NCBI RefSeq assembly: GCF_031454135.1
Contig: NZ_JAVDQF010000001.1
Location: 2,666,001 to 2,730,000 of the forward strand
Source: Arthrobacter russicus
Lineage (GTDB): Bacteria; Actinomycetota; Actinomycetes; Actinomycetales; Micrococcaceae
DNA: 64,000 bases
Reading direction: 5' to 3'
Part shown: positions 1 through 8,685 of the stretch, one piece after another
Layout: the number at the start of each line of letters is the position of its first letter
Position numbering within the stretch: the first letter of the stretch is position 1
Notes under the pieces: generated by a model
Seen by the model: only the letters and a program-made list of their open reading frames with translations
Told to the model about the DNA's origin: nothing
The model's database searches: none
Translations under genes and position numbers: made by a program

Positions 1-180
1 GATGGCATACACCCCGAACGCAGCCGGCTCCGGCGACGGCTGGGCCAGGAACATCCGCATCGCATCGAGTTCGTCCGGCCATGGGTAGTCGGCAGCCCAA
101 CGGTCCTGCGGAAGCGGGGCATCCTGCAGAACTCGCTCCGCGGTCGCGCGGTCAACGGGGTCCAGGGCCACGGTGGTCAT
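1..180 (-). CDS. GNAT-like acetyltransferase, N-terminal part only
   Basis: Sixty codons read without a stop from an ATG at 180 down to the window edge, so the gene is cut off. The visible part has an Asp/Pro-rich start and ends in FGVYAI, which looks like the first strand of a GNAT N-acetyltransferase. No acetyl-CoA binding motif is inside the window, so the family call is an inference. The start is supported by a -10-like hexamer TAAACT (187-192, minus strand) placed six bases before the ATG, the leaderless arrangement seen at many genes here. The 79-bp inverted-repeat element at 202-280 lies just upstream. Confidence 0.5.
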   Translation of the reverse strand, partial: MTTVALDPVDRATAERVLQDAPLPQDRWAADYPWPDELDAMRMFLAQPSPEPAAFGVYAI

Positions 181-201
181 TGGACGAGTTTAGCTTTGCT
201 G

Positions 202-280
202 AAAACCGTTGCTTTATCGGGTGGTTTCCGAGCCGGCGCCTTGGATTCTCCAGGAACCGGCTCTATAAAGCGATGGTTTT
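202..280. repeat. 79-bp inverted-repeat element, copy 1
   Basis: The left arm AAAACCGTTGCTTTAT (202-217) and right arm (265-280) are inverted repeats matching at 14 of 16 positions by my count, around a 47-base interior. The same arms and exactly the same total length recur at 18881-18959 and 40304-40382. It lies between the 3' end of the Lrp-type regulator and the start of the partial acetyltransferase. The function is unknown; a structured RNA or terminator, a protein-binding site and a non-autonomous mobile element are all possible. Confidence 0.75.
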
Positions 281-294
281 GGACGGCGGTGGGG

Positions 295-747
295 CTAGCG
301 GGCATCCACGTCGTCGAAAATCAAGGACGTTTGCGTGTCCAGCACTCCGGGCATCGATTGCAACCGGTCGAAGACCAGCCGGCGCAGATGTTCATTGTCC
401 ACCGTGCGGACCAAGAGGATCACGTCGAAATCACCACCCACCAGCGCGATGTGGTGCACTTCGTCGACGGCCTTCAACGATTCACGCAATTCCCGCCAGG
501 AATGCTGCTTCACCTTGAGCGTGACATAGGCCGATGACTTCAGGCCGGCCTTGATCGGATCGATCACGGCGGCGAATTTGGTCAGCACGCCGCGCTCGGT
601 CAGCTGGGTCACCCGGTGGTAGGCGTGCGCCCGGCTGATATGGATCTTTTCCGCCAATGCGGTGATCGAGATCCGGCCGTCTTGGGTCAACTCGGCCAAG
701 ATCCGGCGATCCACATCGTCCAGGGAGTCGGTTGTAAGCTGGGTCAC
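295..747 (-). CDS. Lrp/AsnC family transcriptional regulator (probable bkd regulator)
   Basis: A 150-residue protein of typical Lrp/AsnC length. An N-terminal winged helix-turn-helix (about residues 10-60, with DDVDRRILAELTQDGR and ISRAHAYHRV) is followed by an AsnC ligand-binding domain (about 70-145, with GGDFDVILLVRT). It is divergent from the 2-oxoacid dehydrogenase genes, the position held by BkdR-type regulators that sense branched-chain amino acids, so control of that operon is the natural inference. The GTG start has a TATACT hexamer (754-759, minus strand) six bases upstream, consistent with a leaderless mRNA. The AT-rich gap to the dehydrogenase operon is the likely binding region. 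Confidence 0.9.
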   Translation of the reverse strand: MTQLTTDSLDDVDRRILAELTQDGRISITALAEKIHISRAHAYHRVTQLTERGVLTKFAAVIDPIKAGLKSSAYVTLKVKQHSWRELRESLKAVDEVHHIALVGGDFDVILLVRTVDNEHLRRLVFDRLQSMPGVLDTQTSLIFDDVDAR

Positions 748-884
748 TTCGACAGTATATCTCTGATAATTCCATTTCTAGATCAATTCGTCTCCTGATC
801 ATAGGGCAACTGGCGGATAAAATACCAAAAACCGCATACTGGAAGCCATACTGCAAATCAGCAGCGGAATGGACGGACGGTACG
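748..884. promoter_or_regulatory. Divergent Lrp-regulator / dehydrogenase promoter region
   Basis: This 137-base gap is clearly A+T-richer than its surroundings. It holds the TATACT hexamer of the regulator (754-759, minus) and, towards the dehydrogenase, a TAAAAT hexamer and two direct copies of CATACTG near 835-853. Such AT-rich sequence is typical of Lrp-family binding, but I cannot place an operator precisely. Confidence 0.5.
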
Positions 885-2042
885 ATGACGATCTCCGCAG
901 AGCAAGAAAACCGGGTGCGCCAAACCTTCGGCATCAGCGTCGAGGACTATATGCTGCCGGCGCACGAGCAGATCCAGATGGTGGATCCGCAGGGCCGCCG
1001 GGCGGAGCCGGGAGTGCGGCAAGCCGGCCACGAATACCCGGTCCCCGATGACGCAGCACTGCTGGAGGCATATGCCCAGCTGGTCATCGGCCGCCGGTTC
1101 AACGATCAGAACTCGGCTTTGGTCCGGCAGGGCCGGATGGCGGTCTACCCGTCGAGCCACGGCCAGGAAGCCTGCCAAGTCGCCGCGGCACTCTGCCTCG
1201 ACGATGGCGATTGGCTGTTCCCGACCTACCGGGACGCGGTCGCGGTGATGAGCCGCGGGGTGGATCCGGTCGAAGCGATGACGCTGTTCCGCGGTGATTG
1301 GCACGGCGGCTACGATCCGATGGCGTACCGGGTCGGCATCCAGTGCACCCCGCTGACCACGCAGTTGCTGCACGCCGTCGGGGTGGCGCATGCGGCGAAA
1401 CTGCGCGGCGAGAATACCGTGGTGATGGCCCTGTGCGGCGATGGCGCCACGAGCGAGGGTGATTTCCATGAGGCGCTGAACTTCGCCGCAGTCTTCCAGC
1501 TGCCGGTGATCTTCTTCGTGCAGAACAACAAGTACGCGATCTCGGTCCCGCTGGCGCAGCAATCGGTGGCGCCGTCCCTGGCGCACAAAGCCGTCGGCTA
1601 CGGAATGGCCGGCGAACATGTCGACGGCAACGACGTGGTTGCGCTGTTGGCCGTGCTCAAGCGTGCGGTGGCGCTGGCGAAGTCCGGATCCGGGCCGCTG
1701 CTGGTGGAAGCAAACACCTATCGGATCCAGTCGCATACCAACGCCGACGACGCCACCCGGTACCGGCAGGACAGCGAGGTCGCCGAGTGGTTGGCGAAAG
1801 ACCCGCTGACCAGGATGCAGGCCTTCCTGCGTTCCGAGGGCCTGCTCGACGACGACGCGGACGCCGAAATCGCGGCGCGCGCCGAAGCGATCGCCACGCG
1901 GTTGCGGGACGGGATGAACGCCGAGCCGGAAGTCGACCCGCAGGACCTTTTCCGGTTCCTCTACACCGAGCCCAACCCGCAGCTCGACGAACAGTCGGCC
2001 CAACTGGCCGAAGAACTCCGACGCGAGGGGAGCGCCTCATGA
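885..2042 (+). CDS. bkdA: 2-oxoacid dehydrogenase E1 component, alpha subunit
   Basis: A 385-residue thiamine-diphosphate enzyme subunit that would decarboxylate a 2-oxoacid with the beta subunit downstream. The ThDP motif begins with GDGATSEGDF near residue 184 and ends with NN about 30 residues later; the phosphorylation-loop-like stretch with RIQSHTNADD follows. The length fits the E1-alpha family that automatic annotation often calls PdhA. The adjacent Lrp/AsnC regulator and the separate E1-alpha, E1-beta and E2 genes without E3 favour branched-chain 2-oxoacids as substrate; pyruvate is not excluded. The stop codon overlaps the next start (ATGA), so the genes are probably translationally coupled. 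Confidence 0.9.
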   Translation: MTISAEQENRVRQTFGISVEDYMLPAHEQIQMVDPQGRRAEPGVRQAGHEYPVPDDAALLEAYAQLVIGRRFNDQNSALVRQGRMAVYPSSHGQEACQVAAALCLDDGDWLFPTYRDAVAVMSRGVDPVEAMTLFRGDWHGGYDPMAYRVGIQCTPLTTQLLHAVGVAHAAKLRGENTVVMALCGDGATSEGDFHEALNFAAVFQLPVIFFVQNNKYAISVPLAQQSVAPSLAHKAVGYGMAGEHVDGNDVVALLAVLKRAVALAKSGSGPLLVEANTYRIQSHTNADDATRYRQDSEVAEWLAKDPLTRMQAFLRSEGLLDDDADAEIAARAEAIATRLRDGMNAEPEVDPQDLFRFLYTEPNPQLDEQSAQLAEELRREGSAS

Positions 2043-3091
2043 CCGCCGCGCCGATTCCGGGCAGCCCGGCCCAGACCGAGCAGGCCGCTCCAGTCACCTT
2101 TGCCAAAGCACTCAACCGGGCGCTCGCCGACTCGATGGAACAGGACCCGTCGGTGCTGATGTTCGGCGAGGACGTGGGCACTCTGGGCGGGGTGTTCCGG
2201 ATCACCGACGGGCTCACCGCCCGGTTCGGCGAGCAGCGTTGCTTCGACACCCCGTTGGCCGAGTCCGGAATCGTCGGCATGGCGGTCGGCATGGCGATGA
2301 ACGGGATGCGCCCGGTGGTCGAAATGCAATTCGACGCCTTCGCTTACCCGGCCTTCCAACAGGTGGTCAGCCATGTGGCCAAAATGGCGAACCGGACCCG
2401 AGGTTCGGTCCGCCTGCCGATGGTGATCCGGATTCCCTATGCCGGCGGGATCGGCGGTGTAGAGCACCATTGCGATTCTTCCGAGGCCTACTACGTGCAC
2501 ACCCCGGGACTTACCGTGCTCACACCGTCGACGGTCGCCGACGCCTACACGATGCTGCGCGATGCCATCGCCTCGGATGATCCGATTGTCTTCATGGAGC
2601 CCAAAAAGCTCTACTTCGCCAAAGACCTGGTGGATTTGGACGCTTTGGCCGCGCGGTGGCCGGAAGCAGCGAAACAGAGCATCGGCCGGGCCGTGGTGGC
2701 CCGGGAAGGCAGCGACGCCACGCTGATCGCCTACGGGCCTTCGGTGGCCGCCGCATTGACCGCGGCCGACATCGCCGCGGGCGAAGGCCGCTCGCTCGAA
2801 GTGATCGATGTCCGTTCACTGTCGCCCTTCGACGATGAGACGGTATGCGCCTCGGTACGCAAAACCGGTCGTGCCGTGGTGGTCGCCGAAGCCCCGGGAT
2901 TCGCCTCCATGGCGGCCGAGATCGTGGCCCGGGTCCAAGAGCGTTGTTTCCATTCCTTGGCGGCTCCGGTGCGCCGGGTCACCGGGTTCGACGTGCCGTA
3001 CCCGGCGCCGAAACTGGAGAACTTCTTCCTGCCCGGGCCGGACCGGATTCTCGACGCGGTCGACGAGTTGCAATGGGAGGACGCGCTGTGA
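2039..3091 (+). CDS. bkdB: 2-oxoacid dehydrogenase E1 component, beta subunit
   Basis: A 350-residue transketolase-type beta subunit. It contains the pyrimidine-binding half with FGEDVGTLGGVFRIT near residue 40 and the C-terminal transketolase domain with EVIDVRSLSPFDDETV. The start is the ATG inside the ATGA overlap with E1-alpha. An in-frame extension further upstream lies wholly within the alpha gene and is not needed. It should form the alpha2beta2 E1 heterotetramer with the preceding product. Its stop overlaps the GTG start of E2. Confidence 0.92.
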   Translation: MTAAPIPGSPAQTEQAAPVTFAKALNRALADSMEQDPSVLMFGEDVGTLGGVFRITDGLTARFGEQRCFDTPLAESGIVGMAVGMAMNGMRPVVEMQFDAFAYPAFQQVVSHVAKMANRTRGSVRLPMVIRIPYAGGIGGVEHHCDSSEAYYVHTPGLTVLTPSTVADAYTMLRDAIASDDPIVFMEPKKLYFAKDLVDLDALAARWPEAAKQSIGRAVVAREGSDATLIAYGPSVAAALTAADIAAGEGRSLEVIDVRSLSPFDDETVCASVRKTGRAVVVAEAPGFASMAAEIVARVQERCFHSLAAPVRRVTGFDVPYPAPKLENFFLPGPDRILDAVDELQWEDAL

Positions 3092-4416
3092 GCGCCGCGC
3101 TGGCCAAGCAACAAGTCTTCCTGCTGCCGGATTTGGGTGAGGGGCTGACCGAGGCGGAGCTGGTCCGTTGGCTGGTTTCAGTGGGCGACAACCTGGTGGT
3201 CGACCAGCCGATCGCCGAGGTGGAGACCGCCAAATCACTGGTCGAGATCCCTTCCCCGTTCGCCGGGGTCGTAGCGGTGCTGCACGGCGAAGCCGGCCAG
3301 CTGATGGATGTGGGCAAACCGTTCCTCACGGTGGACGGCCCGGACGCGGCGGACCCGCATGAGGGATATCGCGAGGAGGAGCGCGCCGGCAGCGGAAACG
3401 TGCTCATCGGTTACGGCACCAGCGGGCATACTGCGAGCGGACGTTCCCGGCCGCGCAAGGCGGCAGCGGCAAGTGTACCGGGGGGAGCTGCGGCGGCTGC
3501 CAACACACCGGCCGCCAACGCACCGGCTGCCAATACTGGGGTTGCACCGCTGGTGATTTCGCCGTTGGTGCGCAAACTGGCCCGGGAATCCGGCATTTCC
3601 TTGCACGGTGTCACAGGTTCCGGCCCGGGCGGGCTGATCTTGCGCAAAGACATCGTGGCGCTCGGTGCCGCGATCACGTCCGCAGACCCGGCGGCGCTGC
3701 CCGGGATCGACCCGAGGTCAGGGCTCTCGGTGGTTTCCCGGACTCCGCTGACCGGGGTCCGCAAGGCCATCGCGGCCAATCTGAGCCGCAGCCGGAGCGA
3801 AATCCCGGAAGCCACGGTCTGGGTCGAGGTGGATGCGACTGCACTTGTGGAGATGCGGGCCGCGCTGAAGCAGACCGACCCGGCGAACACCCCGGGGCTG
3901 TTGGCCTTCATCGCCCGCTTCGTGCTCGCCGGTCTGGCGAAGTTCCCGGAGTTGAACACCCGGATCGACGACGGCGCCCTGCTCGCTGTGGACGGGGTCA
4001 ACTTGGGCTTCGCCGCGCAGACCGACCGTGGACTGGTGGTGCCTTCGATCCGGGCCGCGGAACTGCTCAGCGCCCGGGAAATCGACGTGGAGCTCCGTCG
4101 GCTGACGGAGCTGGCCCGGGCCGGGAAAGCTTCGCCGGCTGAGTTGAGCCGGGGCACCTTCACCCTGAACAACTACGGGGTGTTCGGGGTGGACGGTTCG
4201 GCGGCGATCATCAACTACCCGGAATCGGCGATCCTGGGCGTGGGCCGGATCATCGACAAACCGTGGGTGGTCCAGGGCGAACTCGCGGTGCGGAAAGTCA
4301 CCGAACTGACCCTGGTCTTCGACCACCGGGTCTGCGACGGCGGCACAGCCGGTGGATTCCTGCGCTATGTGGCCGACGCGATGGAGAACCCAGCCACGGT
4401 CCTTGCCGATCTTTAG
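3088..4416 (+). CDS. bkdC: Dihydrolipoamide acyltransferase (E2) of 2-oxoacid dehydrogenase complex
   Basis: A 442-residue E2 protein with all three expected parts: one lipoyl domain with the acceptor lysine in ETAKS (about Lys49), a peripheral-subunit-binding domain around residues 155-185 (VRKLARESGISLHGVTGSGP), and the catalytic domain with the HxxxDG motif in DHRVCDGG near residue 411. An Ala/Pro-rich flexible linker with repeated AAN/APAAN segments separates the first two. GTG start in a 4-base overlap with E1-beta. No E3 gene follows, so a lipoamide dehydrogenase encoded elsewhere must serve the complex. Confidence 0.93.
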   Translation: MSAALAKQQVFLLPDLGEGLTEAELVRWLVSVGDNLVVDQPIAEVETAKSLVEIPSPFAGVVAVLHGEAGQLMDVGKPFLTVDGPDAADPHEGYREEERAGSGNVLIGYGTSGHTASGRSRPRKAAAASVPGGAAAAANTPAANAPAANTGVAPLVISPLVRKLARESGISLHGVTGSGPGGLILRKDIVALGAAITSADPAALPGIDPRSGLSVVSRTPLTGVRKAIAANLSRSRSEIPEATVWVEVDATALVEMRAALKQTDPANTPGLLAFIARFVLAGLAKFPELNTRIDDGALLAVDGVNLGFAAQTDRGLVVPSIRAAELLSAREIDVELRRLTELARAGKASPAELSRGTFTLNNYGVFGVDGSAAIINYPESAILGVGRIIDKPWVVQGELAVRKVTELTLVFDHRVCDGGTAGGFLRYVADAMENPATVLADL

Positions 4417-4441
4417 GCCTCGGCCGGGGCAGAATAGATCC

Positions 4442-5251
4442 ATGGCGTCGTGGCAGGAGTTGGGTCCGGGTAACTTTATTTTGGCGACCGCCGGGGAACT
4501 GCTGAACACCGGTCTGGTGCTCGGCAGCGAACGGGCGCTGGTCATCGACACCGGCTGCGGGCCCCGGCAAGCAGCCGGGATCCTCGCTGCGGTCCGGGAG
4601 ATCACGCCGTTGCCGCTCGTGGTGGTCAATACGCATGCGCACTACGACCATTTCTTCGGCAATGCGGTTTTCGCGGCGGACGGGGTGCGCGAATTCTGGG
4701 CGCACGAAAACGCCGCCCGCACCATGGCGGAGCACGGCGAAGCGCAGCGGCGGATGCTCGATTCCGCACACGAACCGGAGATGGCGGCGGCCGACGGCGA
4801 GCTGGCCGAGATCGTACTGCCTACCGCGCTGGTCAAGGACCAGCCGGTACTGCTCGATTTGGGCGGAGTCGTCGCGACGCTGTTCTACCTGGGCCGCGGC
4901 CACACTGACGGCGATCTGCTGGTGGGCACGCAGAGCACGGTGTTCTCCGGCGATTTGGTGGAACAAGGTTCACACCCGTCGTTCGAGGATTCCTATCCGG
5001 CGGAGTGGGCGGACACCCTGCGACAGCTTTCCGCCTTGCGGCATCGCTACGAATTCCTGGCGCCCGGGCACGGCAAATCGGTCAGCGACGACTTCGTCAA
5101 GACCATGGCCAACACCATGTCCACGGCAATCCGGATGGCGCGTGAAGCGGCCCGGGAGACGCCCAATGACGCGACCAAAGCGATTCCGATCCTGCCCTAC
5201 GGCCCGGAACAGTCGCGCTGGTTCATGGCCCGGTTGCGGCAAACCGCCTGA
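4442..5251 (+). CDS. MBL-fold metallo-hydrolase
   Basis: A 269-residue metallo-beta-lactamase-fold protein. The metal-binding motif HTHAHYDHF (HxHxDH) lies around residues 63-71, with further metal ligands suggested by GRGHTDGDL and the C-terminal APGHGK. The substrate cannot be read from sequence; such proteins include glyoxalase-II-like and lactonase-like hydrolases. The ATG at 4442 is preceded by CAGAAT six bases upstream, the same variant -10 spacing seen at 19032, so it may be transcribed separately from the dehydrogenase operon ending 25 bases earlier. Confidence 0.85.
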   Translation: MASWQELGPGNFILATAGELLNTGLVLGSERALVIDTGCGPRQAAGILAAVREITPLPLVVVNTHAHYDHFFGNAVFAADGVREFWAHENAARTMAEHGEAQRRMLDSAHEPEMAAADGELAEIVLPTALVKDQPVLLDLGGVVATLFYLGRGHTDGDLLVGTQSTVFSGDLVEQGSHPSFEDSYPAEWADTLRQLSALRHRYEFLAPGHGKSVSDDFVKTMANTMSTAIRMAREAARETPNDATKAIPILPYGPEQSRWFMARLRQTA

Positions 5252-5356
5252 ACGCCGCCAACCCCCGCGCGAGTGCACAGTTGTTTCCCGCGACGGATTG
5301 TTGGGTAGTCGATGGGGATCGGCGAGTTCCGAGGATCCGGGAGTAGGCTCGACAGC

Positions 5357-6550
5357 GTGAGTCAAGACGACGCGGCATTCAGCTTCAAGAAGATCGCGTT
5401 GCCGGCCTTCGGCCCTTCCTTGTTGTTCGGCCTGGGCGAGGGGGCGATCCTTCCGGTGATCGCGTTGAGCGCCCGTGATCTGGGCGCCTCGGTGGCGGTT
5501 GCCGCGCTGGTCGTGACCCTGATCGGAATTGGTTCCCTGCTGAGCAATATCCCCGCCTCGATCATCACGGACAAATACGGCGAACGCTGGGCGATCGTCG
5601 GAGCCGCCGGGCTCAGTGTGATTGCGATGCTGCTCTGCTTGAGCGCCCCCAACCTGGTGGTCTACGGACTGGGCATCCTGCTGATCGGCGCTGCTTCGGC
5701 GGTGTTCAATCTGGCCCGGCAGAAGTACCTCACCGAGGCCGTCCCGGTGCGCTTCCGGGCCAGGGCGCTGTCCACGCTCGGCGGCGTGATGCGGATCGGG
5801 GTCTTCATCGGACCGTTCCTAGGCGCGCTGGCGATCAACTTCCTGCAGCTCTCCGGCGCCTATTGGGTCGGCGTCGGCGCCGTCGTGCTGGCCGGGCTGA
5901 TCGCCCTGAGCATGCCCGATCTGGTCCACCCCGGCGGCGCGGACGGCAGTGCGCCTTCGCCCAAGGTGGCCAGCATCATCACGTCGTACCGCAAGATTTT
6001 CCTGACCGTGGGCATCGGCGTGCTGCTGGTCAGCGCGGTCCGGTCTTCACGCCAAGTGGTGATCCCGCTCTGGGCCGAAGGGATGGGCCTGGACGCCACC
6101 ACGACGTCGCTGATCTACGGGCTCTCCGGTGCGGTGGACATGCTGGTTTTCTACCCGGCGGGGAAACTGATGGACCGCAAGGGGCGGGCCTGGGTGGCGG
6201 TGCCTTCGATGCTGATCATGGCCGGGTCGCTGCTCGCCATGCCGTTCACCGGGGGAGCGGCGAGCCTGCTGCTGGTGTCCTTGTTGATCGGTTTCGGAAA
6301 CGGGATCGGGGCCGGCATGGTGATGACGCTCGGTGCAGATTACTCACCGGACTCCGGCCGGGCGCAGTTCCTGGGCATCTGGCGGTTCTTGTCCGATCTG
6401 GGTTCGTTTTCCGGCCCGGCCCTGCTTTCCGCGATCACCGCGCTGGCCACCTTGGGCCTTGGCATCGCAGCCACCGGAGTCCTGGGCCTGGCAGCGGCGG
6501 CGGTGCTTTGGTACTGGATTCCCCGTTCGGCGAATCCCGAACCGGCCTAG
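5357..6550 (+). CDS. MFS transporter
   Basis: A 397-residue membrane protein with about twelve hydrophobic segments and the MFS loop motif DKYGERWAIVG between helices 2 and 3, echoed by GKLMDRKGRAWV in the second half. Substrate unknown; efflux is the commonest role for this shape. I chose the GTG at 5357 because a TAGGCT hexamer ends seven bases before it; an ATG at 5312 would add 15 residues of poor hydrophobic character. The stop shares a CTAG tetranucleotide with the stop of the convergent PAP2 gene. Confidence 0.82.
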   Translation: MSQDDAAFSFKKIALPAFGPSLLFGLGEGAILPVIALSARDLGASVAVAALVVTLIGIGSLLSNIPASIITDKYGERWAIVGAAGLSVIAMLLCLSAPNLVVYGLGILLIGAASAVFNLARQKYLTEAVPVRFRARALSTLGGVMRIGVFIGPFLGALAINFLQLSGAYWVGVGAVVLAGLIALSMPDLVHPGGADGSAPSPKVASIITSYRKIFLTVGIGVLLVSAVRSSRQVVIPLWAEGMGLDATTTSLIYGLSGAVDMLVFYPAGKLMDRKGRAWVAVPSMLIMAGSLLAMPFTGGAASLLLVSLLIGFGNGIGAGMVMTLGADYSPDSGRAQFLGIWRFLSDLGSFSGPALLSAITALATLGLGIAATGVLGLAAAAVLWYWIPRSANPEPA

Positions 6551-7431
6551 CCCGAGGTCCGTCGCCGGGTTTCCAGGCTGAAGAGCAGCACCCCGGCCAC
6601 CGAAATCAAATATCCGGCGATCGCGATCATCGCGCTGCCGGCCAGGAAATAGTTGCTGGTGCTAACCGCTCCCGGAGCGTCCAGCGCGCGCAATTCGTAG
6701 ACCGCGACGGCGGTTGCCGCCAACCCCAGCAGCACCGAGACCGCCGGCCAGAGAGCCGAGGCCCGCTGCCGGGATTCCTGGTTCCAGCCGGCGCCGGTAC
6801 GGAGCACCGCCCAGCCGGCCAGCGCGGCCCAGGCACCGACCATCAAGAAGGCGGCCAGCACATCGGCCGGCCGGTGCCACTGGTTGATCAGGAGTGAGAA
6901 GCCGGAAAAAATCGCGTAGCTGGCACCGACGAAGGCCGCGAGCGGACGCCAACGCGGGCTGGCCACCAAGAACACCGCGGCGGCAGCGCTCGCCGCGAGC
7001 GTGGTGTGCCCGGAGGGAAGGGAATTGAAGTCGAGCGTGGTCACGCCGCGGTCCGGCCGGTCCGGCAGCGCCGCTTTGAGCAACTGGGTGCTCACATTGG
7101 CGCCGACCATTGCCAGCACCGCAATTCCGGCCGCCAGCCAACGCCGTCGAAAGAGCGTGACCAGCAGCAACACCACGCCGCCGATCACCACCGAGCTGAC
7201 CGGCAGCACGTCCAAGAACTGGGCGGTCTGCTTGCCCACCCAACGTTGCGCGGCCGGTGCCTCGACGAGCGCCGATTCATCGATGTACTGGCCGGTGGTG
7301 GTGCGCACGAAATACAGATAAGTGCTGATCAGTCCCAGCACGGCCAGCGCAGCGGTCAGGAAGAACAGGCCAGGGTGCAGCGGGAACCGTGCCGATGGGC
7401 CGGAGTTGCCGGCTGATTGCTGAATCCCCAT
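6547..7431 (-). CDS. PAP2-superfamily membrane phosphatase
   Basis: A 294-residue multi-spanning protein. The phosphatidic-acid-phosphatase signature is present in order: K-x6-RP (KAALPDRPDR), PSGH (NSLPSGHTT) and a third motif with conserved His and Asp (NQWHRPADV). It probably dephosphorylates a lipid or isoprenoid phosphate at the membrane. An undecaprenyl- or menaquinone-linked substrate is possible given the adjacent men genes, but that is only context. The ATG has TAGGGT (7438-7443, minus) six bases upstream, divergent from the leaderless menC promoter 35 bases away. Confidence 0.87.
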   Translation of the reverse strand: MGIQQSAGNSGPSARFPLHPGLFFLTAALAVLGLISTYLYFVRTTTGQYIDESALVEAPAAQRWVGKQTAQFLDVLPVSSVVIGGVVLLLVTLFRRRWLAAGIAVLAMVGANVSTQLLKAALPDRPDRGVTTLDFNSLPSGHTTLAASAAAAVFLVASPRWRPLAAFVGASYAIFSGFSLLINQWHRPADVLAAFLMVGAWAALAGWAVLRTGAGWNQESRQRASALWPAVSVLLGLAATAVAVYELRALDAPGAVSTSNYFLAGSAMIAIAGYLISVAGVLLFSLETRRRTSG

Positions 7432-7489
7432 CCCCCAACCCTACGTGCTGGGACTCCGGGCAGGCGGTTCCGCGGAGTAAGCTCGGGAC

Positions 7490-8485
7490 GTGATCTTGCC
7501 TGCATTGGATGAACTTCTGGCCGGTTCCAGAGTGGTCGCGTTGCCCCTGCGGGTGAAATTCCGCGGCCTCCTGGTCCGCGAAACCATGCTGCTCGAGGGC
7601 CCCGCGGGCTGGGCCGAGTTCGGGCCGTTCACCGAGTACGACGACGCCGAAGCGGGCCGCTGGCTGCGCGCGGCGATCGAAGCGGGCTGGCAGGGTTTCC
7701 CGACGCCGGTCCGGAACCGGATCCCGGTGAATGCCACGGTTCCCGCGGTCGCTGCAGCGCAGGTCGCGGAGGTGCTGCGGCCGTTCGGCCAGGTCCCGGC
7801 GGTCAAAATCAAGGTCGCCGAGCCCGGGCAGAATCTGCAGCAGGACGTAGCGCGGGTGGCTGCGGTCCGCGCGGTTCTGCCGGATGCCGCCCTCCGGGTT
7901 GACTCGAATGCCGGGTGGAGCCACCTCGAGGCACTCGAAGCCTTGCGCCGCCTGGCGGACTTCGGTCTGGAATACGCGGAACAGCCGGTTCCCGGGATCG
8001 ACGGTTTGGCCCGGCTGCGCGAAGCGCTCGCCGGCGAACGGATCCCGGTGTTGATCGCGGCCGACGAGAGCGTCCGCAAAGAGACCGACCCGCTGGCGGT
8101 GGCCCGGGCCGGAGCGGCGGATCTGATCGTGGTGAAGAGCGCGCCGCTGGGCGGGGTGCGCAACGCCCTGGAGATCGTGGCCCGGGCCGGGTTGCCCGCG
8201 GTGGTGAGTTCCGCCCTGGACAGCTCGGTGGGCATCCGGGCGGGCCTGGCGCTCGCTGCCGCGTTGCCGGAGTTGCGGTACGCCTGCGGGCTGGGCACGG
8301 TATCGTTGCTGGCTGCGGATGTCTGGGCACAACCGTTGGCAGCGCAGGACGGGGCCATCGATGTGCGCGAGGCGGTGCCCGATGCGGATTTGCTCGACCG
8401 GTTCGCCGCACCTCCGGACCGGGTGGCCTGGTGGCGGGCCCGATTGGGCCGGGTGCTGGCCGGGTTTGAAGGCACCCGGATCTAG
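7490..8485 (+). CDS. menC: o-Succinylbenzoate synthase
   Basis: A 331-residue enolase-superfamily enzyme of menaquinone biosynthesis that dehydrates SHCHC to o-succinylbenzoate. The catalytic residues are recognisable: Lys in VKIKVAE (about 105), metal ligands in RVDSNAGW (about 137), YAEQP (about 162) and AADES (about 191), and the second Lys in VVKSAP (about 216). GTG start with TAAGCT exactly six bases upstream (7478-7483), a leaderless pattern. The menD gene follows after a short gap containing an antisense hydrolase remnant. Confidence 0.93.
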   Translation: MILPALDELLAGSRVVALPLRVKFRGLLVRETMLLEGPAGWAEFGPFTEYDDAEAGRWLRAAIEAGWQGFPTPVRNRIPVNATVPAVAAAQVAEVLRPFGQVPAVKIKVAEPGQNLQQDVARVAAVRAVLPDAALRVDSNAGWSHLEALEALRRLADFGLEYAEQPVPGIDGLARLREALAGERIPVLIAADESVRKETDPLAVARAGAADLIVVKSAPLGGVRNALEIVARAGLPAVVSSALDSSVGIRAGLALAAALPELRYACGLGTVSLLAADVWAQPLAAQDGAIDVREAVPDADLLDRFAAPPDRVAWWRARLGRVLAGFEGTRI

Positions 8486-8650
8486 CCTCGTGCGATGAAG
8501 CCGCCGATGGAATTGCCGACGACAGTGACTTCCGCCAGGCCGAGTTGGTCCAGCAGCTCGGCCTGGATCTGAGCCAGGTCCTTGATCGTGCTGACGGTTT
8601 CGGGGCGGTCCGTAACTGGCGAAGGCCGGGGGCGACTCGGTATGAACGCG
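8483..8650 (-). pseudogene. Alpha/beta-hydrolase fragment
   Basis: Antisense to the menC-menD gap, one frame reads about 55 codons of clear alpha/beta-hydrolase character: TDRPETVSTIKDLAQIQAEL, then LLDQLGLAEVTVVG, then the nucleophile elbow GNSIGG, ending at a stop that overlaps the menC stop. There is no start, no cap or lid region and no Asp or His of the triad, so it is a broken remnant. The MenH step of this pathway is an alpha/beta hydrolase, so a decayed menH is possible, but the fragment is too short to assign and other hydrolases fit equally well. Confidence 0.6.
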
Positions 8651-8685
8651 AAAATCTGCGCGGCCGAGCGCCCTAGACTCGAAGC

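Noticed and set aside
858-2003. Long antisense open frame over the E1-alpha gene, and similar ones over menD, sir, gabT and other genes
   Set aside because: High G+C content removes stops on the opposite strand. These frames lack family motifs, while the sense strand has complete, recognisable enzymes.
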